Shown here: one piece after another, positions 55,711 through 62,829 of the stretch
Position numbering within the stretch: position 1 is the first letter of the stretch
How the letters are laid out: the number at the start of each line of letters is the position of its first letter
Source of the DNA: CAZUWH01 sp964624075
GTDB taxonomy: Bacteria; Pseudomonadota; Alphaproteobacteria; Rhodospirillales; Rhodospirillaceae
Direction of reading: 5' to 3'
NCBI GenBank assembly: GCA_964624075.1
Contig: CAZUWH010000002.1
Location: 1-64,000, forward strand
Length of the DNA stretch: 64,000 nucleotides
The notes under the pieces: generated by a model
Database searches by the model: none
Seen by the model: the letters and a program-made list of their open reading frames with translations, nothing else
Told to the model about the DNA's origin: nothing
Made by a program: the position numbers and the translations under genes

Positions 55711-55939
55711 CAAGGTCGGAATTCCTGGCAGTATGGGAAGTCCGGAGACAGAGATCCGGAGGAGGGGAGAGGAAGGGCGGGCAAAGCGAGACGTGAATCC
55801 ATGCTCATATTGCAACAGCATCGAGGCCGTGCCGTTCCCGCACCCTCTTGCGTCTTTCCCCCGGTTGCACCGGAGAAGGAGGGAAGTGTTTTTATGATCG
55901 TCTTGTGGTTCTTCATCCATGACGAAAAGGGGAAAGTTA
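55711..55939. other. intergenic region
   Basis: A short purine-rich region (GGAGACAGAGATCCGGAGGA) with no recognised gene; it carries the leader and strong AAAAGGGGAAAG ribosome site of the DUF1178 gene at its end. Confidence 0.35.
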
Positions 55940-56182
55940 ATGATTCACTATAGTCTTAGCTGTGCCAATGACCATCATTTCAATGAATGGTTCGATAACA
56001 GCAGTGATTACGAAAACAGGGCTGCGGTCCACGCCATCGCCTGTCCCACCTGCGGCGATACCACGATTGAAAAGGCTATCATGGCCCCGAACGTGAGTGG
56101 ATCCGGTCGCCAGACCGATCCGTCCCCGCCGCCCTCGTGTGGCATGTTGGGATGTGGTGGTGGCATGTGCGGTCTGGACTGA
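55940..56182 (+). CDS. DUF1178-like small zinc-ribbon protein
   Basis: An 80-residue protein starting MIHYSLSCANDHHFNEWFDN, with cysteine pairs in SLSCANDH and ACPTCGDTTIEKAIMAPNV that look like a zinc ribbon, the standard opening of DUF1178 proteins. Typical members have about 140-150 residues with a long charged helix; this one ends early in a Ser-Pro linker and a glycine/cysteine tail (GMLGCGGGMCGLD). It is thus a short version or a rearranged one, perhaps nearer to FmdB-type regulators. Function unknown. The ATG at 55940 is supported by AAAAGGGG. Confidence 0.75.
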   Translation: MIHYSLSCANDHHFNEWFDNSSDYENRAAVHAIACPTCGDTTIEKAIMAPNVSGSGRQTDPSPPPSCGMLGCGGGMCGLD

Positions 56183-56425
56183 TCCCCCCATGGGGGCTCT
56201 GATCATCAGACCTCCCGCAAGCGGCCGGGCGGCGTCTTCCGGTCGCGTGGGCTCATCGCGCCATTATAAGCCGCGCCGCATTTATGTACGGTAGCATGAG
56301 TAGCATGAAGGATTGTCGGCAAGATCAGGACCCTGGATCAAAAAACACCTCTCTCCGTGGCCGCAAGGCCCCGTGCCTCTTTCATGCCCGCCGCCGCGTA
56401 ACCGTTCTCCTCTTCATCCGCACCG

Positions 56426-56440
56426 GTTCGTCCCATGTTC
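56426..56440 (+). promoter_or_regulatory. LexA (SOS) box upstream of recA
   Basis: GTTC-GTCCCAT-GTTC fits the alphaproteobacterial LexA consensus GTTC-N7-GTTC exactly. It ends 10 bases before the proposed -35 element and 93 bases before the recA start codon, so LexA would compete with RNA polymerase there. Confidence 0.8.
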
Positions 56441-56450
56441 CATTTCGATC

Positions 56451-56479
56451 TTGCCAGATTGGAATGGAACGGGTATATT
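56451..56479 (+). promoter_or_regulatory. probable recA promoter
   Basis: TTGCCA and TATATT are separated by 17 bases, the ideal spacing for the housekeeping sigma factor. Transcription would begin near 56486, about 47 bases before the recA ATG. The SOS box lies directly upstream. Confidence 0.65.
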
Positions 56480-56532
56480 ATCGGTCTTGCGCGACCATGC
56501 CGAGTGTGGGATAAAACAGGAGTTCAAGAGAA

Positions 56533-57639
56533 ATGTCACAGGCCCTATTGCATTTGGTTGACAAGAATACAGCAGACAGGCACAAGGCCCTGGAAGCGGC
56601 GGTCGCTCAGATCGAGCGGGCGTTCGGCAAGGGTTCGATTATGCGCCTCGGGGCCCGTGACAGCGGGATGGAGGTGGAGATCATTTCCACAGGATCCCTG
56701 GGGCTTGACATCGCCCTTGGCGTGGGGGGATTGCCGCGTGGCCGAATCGTCGAAATTTATGGTCCGGAGAGTTCGGGTAAGACGACGCTCGCGCTTCATG
56801 TGATCGCCGAGGCCCAGAAACGTAGTGGTGCATGTGCCTTTATTGATGCCGAGCATGCCCTTGATGCCGTCTACACCCACAAACTCGGGGTGAATCTCGA
56901 CGAGCTGCTGGTATCGCAGCCCGATGCCGGTGAACAGGCGCTGGAAATCTGCGATACCCTGGTGCGATCGGGGGCTATTGATGTGGTGGTCGTGGATTCG
57001 GTGGCTGCCCTGGTGCCGCGCGCCGAGCTGGAAGGCGAGATGGGCGACAGCCACGTCGGTCTGCATGCCCGCCTGATGAGTCAGGCCCTGCGCAAGTTGA
57101 CAGCTTCGGTCGCCCGCTCCAACGCCCTTATCATCTTCATCAATCAGATTCGCATGAAGATCGGCGTGATGTTCGGCAACCCTGAGACCACGACGGGCGG
57201 GAATGCCCTCAAGTTTTATGCGTCCGTGCGTTTGGAAATCCGTCGCATCGGGGCTATCAAGGATCGTGACGAAGTGGTTGGCAACCAGACCCGGGTCAAG
57301 GTTGTCAAGAACAAGGTGGCACCTCCTTTCAAAACGGTTGAATTCGACATCATGTATGGCGAGGGCGTGTCGAAAAACGGCGAACTCCTGGATCTGGGGG
57401 TGAAGGCCGGCGTGATCGAGAAGGCCGGCTCGTGGTTCTCCTACAACGCGCAACGTATCGGTCAGGGACGTGAGAACGCGAGAAGTTTCCTGCGCGACAA
57501 CCCACAAGCGGCCGAGGAAATCGAAGGGGCCATCAGGGCCAACGCCGGCCTCTTGTCAAAGGTGTTGACCGCCGGCGATATCAACAGCGATGGGACGGAA
57601 GGATCTGCGGAAGGGTCCCTTGAAAGCATGGGCGAGTGA
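56533..57639 (+). CDS. recA: recombinase RecA
   Basis: RecA forms filaments on single-stranded DNA, drives strand exchange and triggers LexA self-cleavage. The protein of 368 residues is full length: Walker A GPESSGKTTLALHVIAEAQK, VDSVAALVPRAELEGEMGDS, the DNA-binding loops (GLHARLMSQALRKLTAS; INQIRMKIGVMFGNPETTTG) and the acidic carboxyl end (DGTEGSAEGSLESMGE). AGGAG lies before the ATG. The SOS box and promoter upstream show damage-inducible control. The intact gene indicates that recombination capacity remains, unlike in strongly reduced symbionts. Confidence 0.98.
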   Translation: MSQALLHLVDKNTADRHKALEAAVAQIERAFGKGSIMRLGARDSGMEVEIISTGSLGLDIALGVGGLPRGRIVEIYGPESSGKTTLALHVIAEAQKRSGACAFIDAEHALDAVYTHKLGVNLDELLVSQPDAGEQALEICDTLVRSGAIDVVVVDSVAALVPRAELEGEMGDSHVGLHARLMSQALRKLTASVARSNALIIFINQIRMKIGVMFGNPETTTGGNALKFYASVRLEIRRIGAIKDRDEVVGNQTRVKVVKNKVAPPFKTVEFDIMYGEGVSKNGELLDLGVKAGVIEKAGSWFSYNAQRIGQGRENARSFLRDNPQAAEEIEGAIRANAGLLSKVLTAGDINSDGTEGSAEGSLESMGE

Positions 57640-57860
57640 AATCGGTTCTCTTGCCAAACCGCGCCGCACCGCGCCGGGGTGCGGGGGAAGGACACCGAGG
57701 AGGGCAGCAAGGCAGCACCCGCTGCGGAGAGAGCGGGGGTGGTTTTTGTGTGCAACAAAATGTGGGGGAGCCAAGACCCCCCCTCCACTCTCGTGTGAGT
57801 CTTCTAACGAGAGTCTTCTGATCGAAATGCTCTCGCGGTTCTGGAGGAACGGTGTAAGCG

Positions 57861-58901
57861 TCAGAACCCGTAGACCTCTTTCAGGACTGGATCCTTGATA
57901 GCGATCAAGTGGGCCAGGTCGACCATGACCTTGGCCTGTTTCCATGTGGCGTCATCTTGCATCTTGCCATCGATCATCGCCGCTCCGGTGCCGTCCGGCA
58001 TGGCCTCCAGGATTCGCTTGGCGAACTTCACCTCATCGACATCGGGACTGAAGACCCGCTTAGCGATTTCAATTTGGGTCGGATGCAATGACCAGGCGCC
58101 AACACAGCCCATGAGAAAGGCATTACGGAACTGGGCCTCGCAGGCAGCCGCGTCGGAGAAGTCGCCGAACGGTCCATAAAACGGCTTGATGCCGCTGGAG
58201 ACACAGGCATCAACCATCTTGGCCACGGTGTAATGCCATAGGTCCTGCTGGAACAAAGCCCGTTCCTTGCCTTCCTTCTTGTCCTCCAGCACGCCATAGA
58301 AGGGATGCCCGCCGCCGACGCGAGTCGTTTTCATGCGTCGTGAGGCAGCGAGGTCGGCCGGACCGAGGCTCATGCCGTGTATGCGTGAGCTGGCAGCGGC
58401 GATGGCCTCGACGTTCTTTACCCCCTGTGCGGTTTCCAGGATGGCATGAATCAGGATCGGTTTCTGCACGTTATGCCTGGCTTCGAGCTGGGCCAGGATT
58501 TGGTCCAGATAGTGGATATCCCAGGGTCCCTCGACCTTTGGCAGCATCATGACATCGAGCTTGTTGCCGATCGTGGCGACAACCTCAGTGATATCGTCCA
58601 GAACCCATGGGCTGTTCAGGCAATTGACACGCGCCCACAAGCCGGTATCACCGAAATCTACCGCCTGGGCCACCGCGATGAAGCCTTTACGGGCTGCCTC
58701 CTTGGCATCGGCAGGAATGGCATCTTCCAGATTGCCGAGAAGCACATCCACCTGCTTCACCATATCCGGAATCTTGGCCACCATCTTGGCATTGTGCGGC
58801 GGGAAGAAGTGAATCATGCGCTCGGCTTTCACCGGCAGCTCGCGCAAGGGGAGCGGTGCGCCGATCGCAAGCGGCTTGTAGAAGTCGGCAGGGCTCTTCA
58901 T
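57861..58901 (-). CDS. mcl: malyl-CoA/beta-methylmalyl-CoA/citramalyl-CoA lyase
   Basis: A CitE/HpcH-fold lyase of 346 residues close to the trifunctional Mcl of Chloroflexus: NFYKPLAIGAP-like start (FYKPLAIGAPLPLRELPVKA), HFFPPHNAKMVAKIPDMVKQ, VDVLLGNLEDAIPADAKEAA with the metal-binding Glu-Asp, WDIHYLDQILAQLEARH, LGPADLAASRRMKTTRVGGG and LEAMPDGTGAAMIDGKMQDD. It would cleave malyl-CoA to acetyl-CoA and glyoxylate, condense glyoxylate with propionyl-CoA, and cleave citramalyl-CoA to acetyl-CoA and pyruvate. ATG 58901 is preceded by GGAGGAAAT. It sits 37 kb from the mct-meh-mch cluster that it should serve. The second lyase gene lies directly upstream. Confidence 0.9.
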   Translation of the reverse strand: MKSPADFYKPLAIGAPLPLRELPVKAERMIHFFPPHNAKMVAKIPDMVKQVDVLLGNLEDAIPADAKEAARKGFIAVAQAVDFGDTGLWARVNCLNSPWVLDDITEVVATIGNKLDVMMLPKVEGPWDIHYLDQILAQLEARHNVQKPILIHAILETAQGVKNVEAIAAASSRIHGMSLGPADLAASRRMKTTRVGGGHPFYGVLEDKKEGKERALFQQDLWHYTVAKMVDACVSSGIKPFYGPFGDFSDAAACEAQFRNAFLMGCVGAWSLHPTQIEIAKRVFSPDVDEVKFAKRILEAMPDGTGAAMIDGKMQDDATWKQAKVMVDLAHLIAIKDPVLKEVYGF

Positions 58902-59031
58902 ATTTCCTCCGTTTCCTGCATTATGAGCAGACGGTTGTCGGGGGATGCCGACCTTCACGTCCGCGCGTACCAGAACAACCGGCTCCATCCCCCGAAAGCT
59001 GGTTCACGGTCACGTTCGAACAAGGGGAAAA

Positions 59032-60015
59032 TCATCCCTTCCTGGTAACAATCATGTCGGCTTTTTTCACGACCACCTGCGCCTGACGGATGGAGGCGAT
59101 GTCGATCATCTTGCCATCCAGGGATACGGCTCCCGCCCCGGCTTTCTCGGCGACAGCCATGGCCTCCAGGATGCGGCGCGCCTGGGCCACCTCCGCATCC
59201 GAAGGGCTGAACAGGCGATTGGCAACGGGAATCTGGCTCGGATGGATGACCATCTTGCCTTCACATCCGAGCGAGACGGCCCGTTTAGCGGCGGCGAGAT
59301 AGCCCTGTTCATCCTTGAAATCGCCAAACGGACCATCCACTGGACGCAAACCATTGGCGCGCGCAGCCACCACCATGCGCGCCAGGGCATAGTGCCACAT
59401 GTCTCCCCAATGGAAAACGCGACTGCCATCCACGGCCGGATCGGTCAGCATGCCATAGTCGGGGTTGGCGCCCCCGATACGGGTAGTACGGGCTTTGGTG
59501 GAGGCAGCGAAATCGGCCGTGCCAAGCAGCATCGCTTCGTTGCGGCGCGAGGCGCCGGCGATGGCGTGGATGTTCTGCATGCCAAGAGCGGTTTCAATCA
59601 GAAGCTCAAAGCCGATGCGTTTGCGGATGCCTTTAGCCGTTTCGATCTGGGTGACCAGCATGTCCAGGGCATAAACGTCGGCGGCGGTACCGACCTTGGG
59701 AATCATGATCAGATCTAGCTTGTAGCCGGCCTGCTCTACCACCTCGACCACGTCGCGATACATGAAGGGCGTATCGAGGCCGTTGATGCGAATCGAGACG
59801 ATCTTGCCGCTGAAATCGAGATCGTTCAGGGCTGCTATGACATTGCGGCGCGCCTGGTCCTTTTGATCGATGGCAACCGAGTCCTCAAGATCGAAAAAGA
59901 CCACATCTGCCGTACTGGCGGGTGCCTTCTCGACGAACTTGAGGTTGGAGCCGGGCACGGCCAACTCGGATCGATTGAGGCGGGGCATCGCCTCTTCGAC
60001 GATGGTGAAGCTCAT
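59032..60015 (-). CDS. mclA: malyl-CoA lyase, MclA/Mcl1 type
   Basis: A second CitE/HpcH-family lyase of 327 residues, resembling malyl-CoA lyase of Methylobacterium and Mcl1 of Rhodobacter: PRLNRSELAVPGSNLKFVEK, VVFFDLEDSVAIDQKDQARR, RINGLDTPFMYRDVVEVVEQ, IMIPKVGTAADVYALD, LGTADFAASTKARTTRIGG and PVDGPFGDFKDEQGY. These enzymes act in the serine cycle or the ethylmalonyl-CoA pathway. It differs clearly from its neighbour, so this is not a recent duplication. The two genes are co-directional, 130 bases apart, this one first. Division of labour could be malyl-CoA cleavage here and citramalyl-CoA cleavage in the neighbour. Confidence 0.9.
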   Translation of the reverse strand: MSFTIVEEAMPRLNRSELAVPGSNLKFVEKAPASTADVVFFDLEDSVAIDQKDQARRNVIAALNDLDFSGKIVSIRINGLDTPFMYRDVVEVVEQAGYKLDLIMIPKVGTAADVYALDMLVTQIETAKGIRKRIGFELLIETALGMQNIHAIAGASRRNEAMLLGTADFAASTKARTTRIGGANPDYGMLTDPAVDGSRVFHWGDMWHYALARMVVAARANGLRPVDGPFGDFKDEQGYLAAAKRAVSLGCEGKMVIHPSQIPVANRLFSPSDAEVAQARRILEAMAVAEKAGAGAVSLDGKMIDIASIRQAQVVVKKADMIVTRKG

Positions 60016-60546
60016 TGGTTTGGACCCCCCTGATGGCATGATGATCGCCCGGGCAACGGACCGCTCCGGAAATTTTCCTTTGCGCCGCCGTAGACGCCAT
60101 TCAGCCTGGATTTATGGGACACGCCCGTCTTTTCGTCCACTGCAAACACGTTTGACTTGGCTCCTGTGTCCGGGGCAACATTCAGAAATCGGGGGCTTGT
60201 TGTGCCCGTGGGGGATGCATGTGACCGATCAAGGTTCCTTCAACGCCGAAACGGCACATCCCCCCCCCTTGGGCCCCACTAGGCCATAAGGCCACACCGC
60301 CGCAGCCCAGCGAGCGTCAGTCAGGAGGGGAACTCTTGCCGGATTTCATGTGCAGACGGGTGGGCCTTGCAGTCGACTCGGACAAACAAGACCTCTTTAC
60401 GGTCAAGCACTCCCCCAACCGTGCCGGTCGGACACGCACCCCCTCCCCTCCCGATTCAGCCGCCTAAACTGCTCCCGGGAGGTCCGTCAATCGAGCGGTG
60501 GTTCAGCAGGACCAGAAACGCAGGACGACTTTCTTTGGATTGCGTC
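60016..60546. other. intergenic region with repeat fragment
   Basis: About 530 bases without a recognised gene, between mclA and the tRNA-Arg gene. At 60221 GTGACCGATCAAGG matches the right arm of the repeat family (copy A at 34282). A C-run (CCCCCCCCCTTGGGCCCC, near 60262) is of the type seen in other gaps. The mclA promoter should lie in 60016-60150. Confidence 0.45.
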
Positions 60547-60623
60547 TGGCGCACCCGGCAGGATTTGAACCTGCGACCTCTGCCTTCGGAGGGCAGCACT
60601 CTATCCAGCTGAGCTACGGGTGC
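60547..60623 (-). tRNA. tRNA-Arg (anticodon CCG)
   Basis: The reverse strand reads GCACCCG-TA-GCTC...GAGT...CTGCC-CTCCGAA-GGCAG...GGTTCAAATCC...CGGGTGC-G-CCA. Acceptor stem GCACCCG/CGGGTGC pairs fully, the anticodon stem is CTGCC/GGCAG with loop CTCCGAA, giving anticodon CCG, which reads CGG arginine codons. The T-arm has GGTTCAAATCC and the CCA end is encoded. Length is 77 bases. Confidence 0.95.
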
Positions 60624-61020
60624 AGCAGAAAACGACCGTGTTTTCTGCCCTTTCGATCCTTCTCACCACCTTGTGGCCTTGATGAACAGGGCATAAGAAA
60701 CGGTAACACATGTCCGCCCGTTCTGGCAAACACTGACGACGTCGCGACATCCGAAAAACAGCCTCTTCTCCCCAGGACAATCGGATGCAGCAAAAATCCC
60801 GAAAATTCTGCGATTGCAAACGGGGTTGCCGACCATTCCAAACAAAGACGAACTAGAATACCATGGCTCGTTGCCGGATAAAGACGAGATTCATTGATCA
60901 ATTAATCATCCTGGTGATTGTATATTTCAGATATAAAATTAGAGGGTGAGAACGGAAGGATCGTCAATATCCCCTGGCATTCATATGGTACCATGTATAA
61001 ACCATAAGGATACTCAAGGT

Positions 61021-61450
61021 ATGTCGGTAGCCTGCATGGAAATAAAGCAATCGGTTGCAGTGACGACACAAGATGACCCGATCCATGCCCGTCAGGTCGT
61101 GCAAGAGACGGCTCGTGAACAGGGTTTTCCCCTTGGTCTGGCAGACCAGGCTTGCGACGGCGGTCGGCAAACTAGCTCGCAATGCGCTTCTTTATGCCGG
61201 CAGGGGAATCTGTGAAGTCGTGGTCCGCCGCAGTGAATACGGATGTCAGCCTCATCGTAACCATGATCGACGAAGGCCCCGGCATCGCTGACATCAACGC
61301 CGCGTTCACGCCAGGTTTCAGCATGAGCTGGGGTGGCGGGCTGGCTGGTGTCAGGCGACTGATTGATCATGTAGATATCCGCCCACAACCCGTGCATACA
61401 GATGTTTCAATAAACATAAATCTCAGGTCGTACTGGCTGCGCCGCCGTTT
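61021..61450 (+). pseudogene. relic of an RsbT-like anti-sigma serine kinase
   Basis: Three frames in sequence give IKQSVAVTTQDDPIHARQVV and QETAREQGFPLGLADQ, then LATAVGKLARNALLYAGRGI (N box of the HATPase_c fold), then VTMIDEGPGIADINAAFTPG (G1 box) and GGGLAGVRRLIDHVDI. This is the typical RsbT/anti-sigma-factor kinase. Two frameshifts, near 61145 and 61235, break it. RsbT switches stressosome-like partner modules; RsbR and RsbS partners are not seen. The histidine kinase gene follows after a few bases. Confidence 0.78.
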
Positions 61451-61462
61451 ATGGAGGTGTTG

Positions 61463-62209
61463 ATGGCCTATGGCTCGGCTTTCCGTGATCAGCTTGAACA
61501 GCGCCGTGCCATCGAGGTTGCCAGCCGGGCCAAGTCCGATTTCCTGGCCAGCATGAGCCACGAATTGCGAACTCCTCTCAATGCGGTGATCGGATTCGCT
61601 GACATCATTGCCGGCGAAATGTTCGGCCCTATCGGCACCGAGCGTTACCGTGAGGATGCCCGCAACATTGCCGAAGCCGGACGACATCTCCTGAATCTCA
61701 TCAGTGACATCCTGGATGTGTCGAAAGTTAGCTCCGGCCGCATGGTTCTGGATGAAGAGGAAATCAATCTGGTTGAAGCCATCAATACCTGCATCCGCAT
61801 GATGCAGATCCGGGTCGAACGTGCCGGATTGTCGTTGACGACCAACATTGTCACCGCCCTGCCGCGCCTTCTAGCAAATGAAATGCGCATCAAGCAGATC
61901 CTGCTCAATCTGTTGTCCAACGCCATGAAATTCACGCCATCTGGTGGACGGATTCATGTCACTGCCCACGAGGATGAAAGAAACGAAGGTATCATCATCC
62001 GTGTCACCGACACCGGTATTGGCATAAATGCCGAAGACATTCCGTGCGTGCTCGCTCCTTTCGTGCAATTGGAAACCGGTGCCGCCCGCCGTTATGAAGG
62101 CTCCAGTCTGGGTCTGGTCAAGGGCCTGATCGAGATGCACGATGGTTCCTTTGCGCTGACCAATGCTCCCCTGGCCAGGGCACACAGGTCGAGATCCGTT
62201 TTCCGCTGA
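61463..62209 (+). CDS. soluble histidine kinase, probably impaired
   Basis: A 248-residue kinase without a sensor domain. SKSDFLASMSHELRTPLNAV-like H box (here AKSDFLASMSHELRTPLNAV) contains the phospho-acceptor His, with IKQILLNLLSNAMKFTPSGG (N box) and IRVTDTGIGINAEDI (G1). The G2 box reads YEGSSLGLVKGL instead of the usual GTGLGLPLVK, with lost residues. The end is frameshifted near 62170: the expected GTQVEIRFPLNQ follows in another frame up to TGA 62239. ATG 61463 has GGAGG upstream. The lesions suggest early decay, like the preceding RsbT relic, although autophosphorylation cannot be excluded. Confidence 0.7.
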   Translation: MAYGSAFRDQLEQRRAIEVASRAKSDFLASMSHELRTPLNAVIGFADIIAGEMFGPIGTERYREDARNIAEAGRHLLNLISDILDVSKVSSGRMVLDEEEINLVEAINTCIRMMQIRVERAGLSLTTNIVTALPRLLANEMRIKQILLNLLSNAMKFTPSGGRIHVTAHEDERNEGIIIRVTDTGIGINAEDIPCVLAPFVQLETGAARRYEGSSLGLVKGLIEMHDGSFALTNAPLARAHRSRSVFR

Positions 62210-62426
62210 ACCAGGTCATCAGGCCGACCTACTGCATTTGATGTCGAACATTGGAACGGGGTGATTTTCGGATCATACGTTTTGTCATGGAAGTGGTTAA
62301 TGGTTGGTGGCCGATGGCTGGTGGTCAGTGACCAGAACGAACACCCCCAAGGGCCATTCTCCTGTTCGCCTTATGCCCGCTGGGGTATGCTAACCCTTCC
62401 GTATCAACCTGAAATCATCCTGCTCC

Positions 62427-62490
62427 AATACCTTTGAGCCTTGATCGTGACCTCCCCCAGGCGCCGACGGGCCCGCATCCGCGGGTCCCT
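62427..62490. repeat. dispersed intergenic repeat, copy C
   Basis: AATACCTTTGAGCCTTGATC and GTGACC match the left half of copy A exactly; then, without the right arm, CTCCCCCAGGCGCCGACGGG and CCCGCATCCGCGGGTCCC match the second half of copy B. The three copies are thus mosaics of two modules. It lies between the histidine kinase and cobN. Confidence 0.65.
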
Positions 62491-62627
62491 AGCTTGTGCG
62501 CGCCATGCGGTGCGCCGCCGCGGTCACGACGGGCATTTGAATCAGGTGTCACGATTGACGCTCGTTGGTATTAAGTGTCCGTTAAGTGTCCATCCTGAAA
62601 TATATCGTTATCTCTCAATGCGTTGAT

Positions 62628-62692
62628 CGTCACCCCTGCGAAGCTTGTCCCCGCCCCCTGCTTTCGCGGGGACAAGCTTCGCAGGGGTGACG
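62628..62692. repeat. perfect 27-base inverted repeat
   Basis: CGTCACCCCTGCGAAGCTTG and TCCCCGC form the left arm; the exact complement follows after an 11-base loop (62655-62665). The TCACCCCTGCGAA motif recalls small palindromic elements common between genes in alphaproteobacteria. It could act as a terminator for the region to its left or as a mobile palindromic unit. Confidence 0.75.
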
Positions 62693-62772
62693 CCTTGACT
62701 TAGAATATATTCCTCAACCCGATTGTCCTGTCCACATGATCTTCCGATCATCCGGGGAGTCTGCTAACCTGT

Positions 62773-62805
62773 CTGGCAGTCTGTCAGACGTTGACAGACC
62801 GCCAG
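62773..62805 (+). promoter_or_regulatory. hairpin just before cobN
   Basis: CTGGCAGTCTGTCA, loop GACGT, TGACAGACCGCCAG: a 14-pair stem with one mismatch ending 24 bases before the cobN ATG. It lies in the leader, where it could act as an attenuator, operator or RNA protein site. It lacks the features of a cobalamin riboswitch. Confidence 0.45.
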
Positions 62806-62829
62806 AGGGCAATCATTTCCGGAGTTCCC

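Noticed and set aside
54952..55920. Long minus-strand open frame opposite kdsB.
   Set aside because: Shadow of kdsB, which is unmistakable on the plus strand.
56545..57507. Long open frame on the minus strand opposite recA (about 320 codons).
   Set aside because: It mirrors the recA coding region, has no ribosome site or family resemblance, and arises from high G/C at third positions.
62640..62829. Cobalamin riboswitch in front of cobN.
   Set aside because: The region is short and consists of two simple hairpins; the conserved B12-box and multi-helix core were not found.
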